Made by a program: the position numbers and the translations under genes
Shown: piece by piece, positions 24,736 through 28,612 of the stretch
How the letters are laid out: each line of letters opens with the position of its first letter
Position numbering within the stretch: the stretch's first letter is position 1
Origin: Candidatus Segatella caccae
Lineage (GTDB): Bacteria; Bacteroidota; Bacteroidia; Bacteroidales; Bacteroidaceae
NCBI GenBank assembly: GCA_900556395.1
Contig: USOQ01000029.1
Coordinates: 1-28,612 of the forward strand
Direction: 5' to 3'
DNA: 28,612 nucleotides
The notes under the pieces: generated by a model
Told to the model about the DNA's origin: nothing
What the model saw: the letters and a program-made list of their open reading frames with translations, nothing else
Database searches by the model: none

Positions 24736-25854
24736 ATGAACAAAACGAAACTACTTATCCTCGCAATAGCCACTTGCCTGCTCTTCTCCTGCGGCAAGAA
24801 AAAAGCCGACGACCCTATGGGCGAAAACGGAAGAACGAAACGAACAGAAAATCTCCTTGCACACCTCGACAGTATCACACAGAAAGGTTTTCTCTTTGGT
24901 CATCAAGACGCCACACTCTATGGTGAGGGATGGGCTTTGGATAGTGCCCGCTCGGATGTGCAGACCTGCTGTGGCGACATGCCTGCAGTCATTGGGTTTG
25001 AGATAGGAGGCATCGAGACCGACGACTCAGCCAACATATACGGCATTCCCTTTGACAACATACGCAAGGAAATCATCAACCAATACGACCGTGGCGGTGT
25101 GGTAACAATCAGCTGGCAATGCCGCAAACCCCTTTCTGGCATTGAGGATATCATAGACGGCGGAAAGCATCATGACACTTTCACTGAGTGGATTGACAAG
25201 GTGGCTGCCTTCATCAATTCATTGGAAACTCCCTATGGGGTGCGTGTGCCCGTTATCCTGCGACCTTGGCAGATCAACGGAGAGAACAAGTTCTGGTGGG
25301 CAGACTGCAATACAGAGCAATACAAGACGCTATGGCAGATAACACACGAGCGCATGGAGAAAAACGATGTGGTTAATGTACTCTATGCCTACTCGTCTGT
25401 TGCAACAGCCTCTGCCGACAGCAGCCAGTATATGGCATGCTATCCCGGTGATGAGATGGTAGACGTGATGGGTATCAACTACTATTGTCATGCCGAGGAA
25501 GGCGACACCACAGCCTTGGCAAAGTATACCAACACACTCGCTGCCAACTTGAAAATGCTGACCCTGACAAGCAAAAAACATGGCAAGCCTATAGCCCTTA
25601 CAGAGACGGGCTACCGCTCTATCCAAAGTGACAGATGGTGGACAGAGACCTTGGCTCCTGCCATAAAGGATATCCCTTTAAGCTACGTGATGATATGGCG
25701 CAATGCTTATGAGGTGCCCCGACATTACTACTGTCCCTTCCCTGGTCAGCGCTCTATGGACGACTTTGTGCGTTTCTACAACGACCCAAAGACTCTCTTC
25801 CTGCATGATGTCAATGCACTGTATCTCGACATAAAGAAGAAAACAAAAGAATAA
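24736..25854 (+). CDS. GH26-family lipoprotein lacking the acid/base residue
   Basis: 372 residues from ATG 24736, lipidated at C19 (LLFSC). An upstream TTG at 24673 lies within the hairpin and would spoil the lipoprotein signal. The GH26 fold is clear and close to the mannanase at 10823: GFLFGHQDATLYGEGW, FDNIRKEIINQYDRGGVV, SYVMIWRNAY. The nucleophile is present (E290 in ALTETGYRS). However, the acid/base motif RPWHE-(M/I)-NG reads RPWQING (176-182), with no Glu after the Trp, and the SWHPWNP motif reads SWQCRKP (126-132). The encoded protein is therefore predicted to be inactive as a normal retaining mannanase, perhaps a surface glycan-binding protein, or to work in an altered way. Its stop overlaps the next start (TAATG). 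The reading frame is intact, so it is not a decayed gene. Confidence 0.88.
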   Translation: MNKTKLLILAIATCLLFSCGKKKADDPMGENGRTKRTENLLAHLDSITQKGFLFGHQDATLYGEGWALDSARSDVQTCCGDMPAVIGFEIGGIETDDSANIYGIPFDNIRKEIINQYDRGGVVTISWQCRKPLSGIEDIIDGGKHHDTFTEWIDKVAAFINSLETPYGVRVPVILRPWQINGENKFWWADCNTEQYKTLWQITHERMEKNDVVNVLYAYSSVATASADSSQYMACYPGDEMVDVMGINYYCHAEEGDTTALAKYTNTLAANLKMLTLTSKKHGKPIALTETGYRSIQSDRWWTETLAPAIKDIPLSYVMIWRNAYEVPRHYYCPFPGQRSMDDFVRFYNDPKTLFLHDVNALYLDIKKKTKE

Positions 25855-26318
25855 TGAAAATGAAAAAGATTGTCATGATGTTATGGGCAGCAACATGTTG
25901 TCTCATGGCAAACGCAGAAAGCAAAGAATTTCTGCAAGTAACCTTTCACGATGGACAAAATATTGAGTTTGCCCTCGCTGAAGAACCGATTATCTCCTTT
26001 GCCGATGACATGATGAAGGTAACAACGAAAAAGGCAACCTTCTCATACGAGTTATGGACTGTAAGTACCTTTCACTACTCTGCTACTTCTTCGGGGATAG
26101 CACAGACAGAGATCAACAAACCATTCTTTCTGGAAGGCAACAACCTTATCGTAGATGGCACAGAGAATCATATCCGTGTATATACCATAGATGGTAAAAG
26201 TATCTCACTACCCCATTCCACTGCAGGAGGAAAAACCATTATCAATATCGATGCCATAAAGGGAAATGTACTTCTTATTCACATCAACGGAAAAACAATC
26301 AAAATCGTACGATCATGA
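25854..26318 (+). CDS. Small secreted protein of unknown function
   Basis: 154 residues with signal peptide MKMKKIVMMLWAATCCLMAN-AES (a second ATG at 25860 would remove two residues). An N-terminal beta-rich unit follows, FLQVTFHDGQNIEFALAEEP then IISFADDMMKVTTKKATFSYEL and VSTFHYS. This pattern, strand-DG-strand then FADxxxxVxT then a final strand, is common in secreted Bacteroidota proteins and resembles the N-terminal segment of the GH5 enzyme downstream. The C-terminus (IRVYTIDGKSISLPHS ... GNVLLIHINGKTIKIVR) looks like a type IX secretion-like C-terminal beta domain. Start overlaps the previous stop (TAATG) and the stop overlaps the next start (ATGA), so it is translated with its neighbours. 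A role as partner or scaffold of the GH5 enzyme is a guess. Confidence 0.78.
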   Translation: MKMKKIVMMLWAATCCLMANAESKEFLQVTFHDGQNIEFALAEEPIISFADDMMKVTTKKATFSYELWTVSTFHYSATSSGIAQTEINKPFFLEGNNLIVDGTENHIRVYTIDGKSISLPHSTAGGKTIINIDAIKGNVLLIHINGKTIKIVRS

Positions 26319-27649
26319 AAAAAATATTGCTAACTATCATAACGTTGCTAATGCCTTTGATGCTCTCCGCACAACAGGCTGGCGATAAATTCATTGTCAA
26401 AACGACAGATGGAAAGACAACAGAATGGAGCTTGGCAGGAGGCAACAAGAATGGTGATATATCAACCATCAAGCATCATGACGGTAAATTGGAACTATAC
26501 GTCAAGGGGCACGAGGACGATTATGGCGTATGGCAAAGCTATGATGCCAGCAAAATAGAAAGCATCACATTCTCTGTTTTCCACAAAGGTGAAAGCTATA
26601 CAGAAGAAAGTGCTGTCGATGCTGTCAAGAACATGGGCTTAGGTACCAACTTCGGTAACTGTATGGACGTAGTGGCCTTGTGGCTCAACATGAATAACAA
26701 CTCTGTGACAGAATTTGAGAAAGGATGGGGACAGGAGCCTACCACCAAACCCATGGTAGACTTCCTCAAGAAGGAAGGCTTTGGCGCAGTACGTATCCCC
26801 GTCACTTGGTTTCAACACATCAAGGATGACGGCACCGTGGATGAGGCATGGATGAATCGTGTACAAGAAATTGTAGATTATGTCGTCGATAATGGTATGT
26901 ACTGCATCCTCAACGTTCACCACGACACAGGTGCCGACAATGACGAGTACAAGCACTGGATCAAAGCAGATGTAGACAACTACAATGCCAACAAAGGTAA
27001 GTTTGAGAAACTATGGACACAGATAGCCGCTCGCTTCAAAGATTACGACCAGCATCTGATTTTTGAAGGCTTTAACGAGATGCTCGATGCCAATAGCAAT
27101 TGGAACAACCCTGCCAACAACAACAGCTATAAAGGCCTCAACGCTTACGCACAGAGTTTCGTGAATGCAGTTCGTGCTACAGGAGGTAACAACACGACAC
27201 GCAACCTGGTCGTCAGTACCTATGCTGCTGCCTGTGGTGAAGAAGTGATCAAGAACCTCACCATCCCTACCGACAAGGTGAGTGGACATATCATCGTAGA
27301 GGTGCACAGCTATTCTCCCTGGGACTGGTTTAGCAAAGGCGTATGGGACCAATCATGCAGTAACGAGATGAAAAGGATATTCACTCGACTGAACAACTAT
27401 TTCGTAAGCAAGGGAATACCCTGCATCATTGGCGAATATGGTACTCATGGCAGCAAGGCTGTCAGTAAGAACAGTACTACCAGCGAAATAAAAGCTGCTG
27501 CCGACCAAGCTGCCGACATAGTAAAACAAGCCAAGGCGTATGGCATCGCCACCTTCTACTGGATGAGCATCTTTGATGGTAAAGACCGCACCATACCACA
27601 ATGGACATTACCCACTGTCGTCGATGCTATGAAGAAAGCATATAAGTAA
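26315..27649 (+). CDS. GH5 endo-glycanase (mannanase or glucanase)
   Basis: 444 residues with signal peptide MKKILLTIITLLMPLMLSA-Q. Residues about 22-88 form a small beta domain (DKFIVKTTDGKTTEWSLAGG ... KIESITFSV). The GH5 barrel begins at about 98 with AVDAVKNMGLGTNFGNCMD, a GH5_4-like opening. Catalytic and conserved residues are visible: R160 in FGAVRIPVTW, HHD at 202-204 in ILNVHHDTG, acid/base E255 in FEGFNEMLD, H331 in EVHSYSPWDW, nucleophile E374 in IIGEYGTHG, and W417 in FYWMSIFDG. GH5 members are retaining endo-enzymes acting on cellulose, glucomannan, xyloglucan or mannan; here glucomannan/mannan is favoured by context. Last gene of the operon, starting within ATGA of the previous gene and followed by a terminator 15 bases on. 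Confidence 0.92.
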   Translation: MKKILLTIITLLMPLMLSAQQAGDKFIVKTTDGKTTEWSLAGGNKNGDISTIKHHDGKLELYVKGHEDDYGVWQSYDASKIESITFSVFHKGESYTEESAVDAVKNMGLGTNFGNCMDVVALWLNMNNNSVTEFEKGWGQEPTTKPMVDFLKKEGFGAVRIPVTWFQHIKDDGTVDEAWMNRVQEIVDYVVDNGMYCILNVHHDTGADNDEYKHWIKADVDNYNANKGKFEKLWTQIAARFKDYDQHLIFEGFNEMLDANSNWNNPANNNSYKGLNAYAQSFVNAVRATGGNNTTRNLVVSTYAAACGEEVIKNLTIPTDKVSGHIIVEVHSYSPWDWFSKGVWDQSCSNEMKRIFTRLNNYFVSKGIPCIIGEYGTHGSKAVSKNSTTSEIKAAADQAADIVKQAKAYGIATFYWMSIFDGKDRTIPQWTLPTVVDAMKKAYK

Positions 27650-27663
27650 GACGCTCGTACCTA

Positions 27664-27694
27664 AAAAGGTCCCGCCATCACGGCGAGACCTTTT
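27664..27694 (+). terminator. Terminator of the susC operon
   Basis: AAAAGGTC (27664-27671) pairs with GACCTTTT (27687-27694), and after one C/A mismatch CGCC (27673-27676) pairs with GGCG (27682-27685) round a five-base loop ATCAC. The 3' arm ends in TTTT followed by CTACAT. It sits 15 bases after the GH5 stop and is a clear intrinsic terminator shape. Confidence 0.85.
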
Positions 27695-27710
27695 CTACAT
27701 GTATACACAC

Positions 27711-27732
27711 GAATCAACATTTGTCTTGATTC
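27711..27732 (-). terminator. Possible terminator for the convergent gene
   Basis: GAATCAA (27711-27717) and TTGATTC (27726-27732) are 7-bp inverted arms with an 8-base loop, about 87 bases beyond the stop of the minus-strand gene at 27819. On the minus strand the following bases are not T-rich, so termination is uncertain. The remaining bases of this gap (27733-27818) show nothing else clear. Confidence 0.3.
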
Positions 27733-27818
27733 TATAACGTTGATAGAACATCTTCAAACGAAGTCCTAAAAACATAAATTAGAAACTACCACTATATCAT
27801 CATATTAACTAAAAACTA

Positions 27819-28511
27819 TCAATTTTGCATATATTTTCTGCCGTTCTGGATCACAACACCCTTGTAGGACTTGCCAACCATCTGACCTGCCATATTGTAA
27901 CGGGGAGCATCAGCCTTCTGTGCCTCTGTTATGAATGTTGAAGAAATGCCTGAAGTGCCTTTAGGTACAATAACATACACGCTCTTAACTTTGCAAGCAT
28001 TGTAAACATTGAAGACAACACCTGTCTGATTGTATGTGCTGACAATGTATTCATCAGTACCCTTTTTAGCCACCTTCTTCAAAGCTCCTACGGTGGTATA
28101 GAACTCAAAGGAGGTGCCGTCCTGACCTGTTAACAAGATGGTGTATTCATCTTTAGTATAATCATCAATAGTGAGAATCTCACCTATACCCCATCCGTTT
28201 CTTGAAGCATAAGGATCACTTATGTTCTCTATAACAACAGCCACCTGGACATCATCCGCATATTTATCGAATTCGCTGGCTGCTAATTTATTACCATCAA
28301 GAAGAGTTAATTCTTTCTTGTCAGAAGCAACAGCAGAATATAAGTCCACACGGGTAACCTTAGAGTCGATGCCTTGTACCACCAATCCATATTCCTGCAA
28401 TTCCTTCAGCATGGTTGTTGTTACTTTGGCAGGAGCCGTAGCATCTGTCTTGTCTTCAACAGTCAGCTCATCATCCTTTATCATTACTTCATAAGTACCT
28501 GCAGATGCCAC
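27819..28511 (-). CDS. Secreted multi-module protein, N-terminus missing
   Basis: The open frame from a GTG at 28511 gives 230 residues, but the frame continues meaningfully upstream to about 28560 (reading IKTSRAGWGAIASTVN) and then meets an in-frame TGA at 28563-28565, so the GTG is probably an internal Val and the gene is 5'-truncated. Two module copies are visible. The first ends TTTMLKELQEYGLVVQGIDS then KVTRVDLY (31-58). The second, about 65-185, contains SRNGWGIGEILTIDD and TGVVFNVYNACKVKSVYVIV. Both resemble the SGBP and GH26 modules of this locus. The C-terminus (APRYNMAGQMVGKSYKGVVI then QNGRKYMQN) is a typical short C-terminal sorting-type tail of secreted Bacteroidota proteins. 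Probably a cell-surface or secreted glycan-binding or hydrolytic protein whose catalytic part is lost or lies outside the window. Confidence 0.65.
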   Translation of the reverse strand: MASAGTYEVMIKDDELTVEDKTDATAPAKVTTTMLKELQEYGLVVQGIDSKVTRVDLYSAVASDKKELTLLDGNKLAASEFDKYADDVQVAVVIENISDPYASRNGWGIGEILTIDDYTKDEYTILLTGQDGTSFEFYTTVGALKKVAKKGTDEYIVSTYNQTGVVFNVYNACKVKSVYVIVPKGTSGISSTFITEAQKADAPRYNMAGQMVGKSYKGVVIQNGRKYMQN

Positions 28512-28555
28512 ATTTACAGTAGAAGCAATCGCTCCCCATCCTGCTCGACTTGTTT

Positions 28556-28612
28556 TTATGGGTCAGCGGATTTTTCCGGTTGGTAACACCGTATGTTAGG
28601 AATAAAGTCGTA
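28556..28612 (-). other. Foreign-looking edge sequence, possible element end
   Basis: These last 57 bases do not continue the secreted-protein frame. In another minus-strand frame they read YDFIPNIRCYQPEKSADP and then a TAA at 28556-28558, which could be the tail of a different gene such as a transposase. A short hairpin (CGGA/TCCG) and a six-base inverted pair CGACTT (28546-28551) / AAGTCG (28605-28610) are also seen. The evidence is too short to name an element. Confidence 0.25.

Noticed and set aside
25117..25290. Frameshift or sequencing error as the cause of the lost GH26 motifs
   Set aside because: The frame is open throughout with normal GH26 sequence on both sides, and two separate motifs are changed; a single random indel would break the frame. 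Still worth read-level confirmation.
27733..27747. Small TCTAT/ATAGA inverted repeat
   Set aside because: Five A/T-rich base pairs only; expected by chance in this composition.

Overview
The window reads as a chromosomal fragment of a gut- or rumen-type Bacteroidota, most likely Prevotellaceae. Supporting signs are paired SusC/SusD outer-membrane proteins, TIG-repeat surface lipoproteins, -7 promoter elements of the form TAnnTTTG, A-rich leaders without Shine-Dalgarno sites, a type IX (type B) sorting domain and a DUF4250 gene. The species assignment is inference. I see no rRNA, tRNA, CRISPR array or complete mobile element.

Left part (1-6840): on the minus strand, a truncated MFS transporter, an outer-membrane beta-barrel protein and a LysM/periplasmic-binding-fold lipid- or wall-associated protein. 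On the plus strand, a small secreted T9SS type B protein overlaps the start of uvrA, followed by a DUF4250 gene. A strong two-part hairpin terminator separates this block from the convergent genes to its right.

Centre (6850-13331, minus strand, transcribed from a promoter near 13380): a complete intracellular beta-mannobiose route plus extracytoplasmic enzymes. In transcription order these are a CE7-type esterase, a GH26 beta-mannanase, a GH130 mannosylglucose phosphorylase, a GPH-family sugar symporter and an AGE-family (mannobiose/cellobiose) 2-epimerase. The logic matches the known Bacteroides fragilis pathway: mannanase releases mannobiose, the symporter imports it, the epimerase makes mannosylglucose, and the phosphorylase yields mannose-1-phosphate and glucose.

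Right part (13962-27649, plus strand, divergent from the centre): SusC, SusD, two surface glycan-binding lipoproteins, a lipoprotein GH26 with a module inserted in its barrel, a second lipoprotein GH26 homologue whose catalytic acid/base His-Glu pair is missing, a small secreted protein and a GH5 enzyme. Together the two operons form a polysaccharide utilisation locus for a (probably acetylated, little-galactosylated) mannan or glucomannan. The 630-base divergent control region carries a 22-bp tandem repeat array and palindromes. No regulator gene is in the window.

Far right: a convergent secreted protein built from the same module as the surface binding protein. It has lost its N-terminal part, and the last ~55 bases do not continue it, which suggests an insertion, a rearrangement or an assembly edge.

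Most interesting observations: the GH26 homologue lacking its acid/base residue, a recurring C-terminal/inserted module in three different proteins of the locus, the 22-bp repeat array, and a perfect 16-bp inverted repeat between two GH26 genes.
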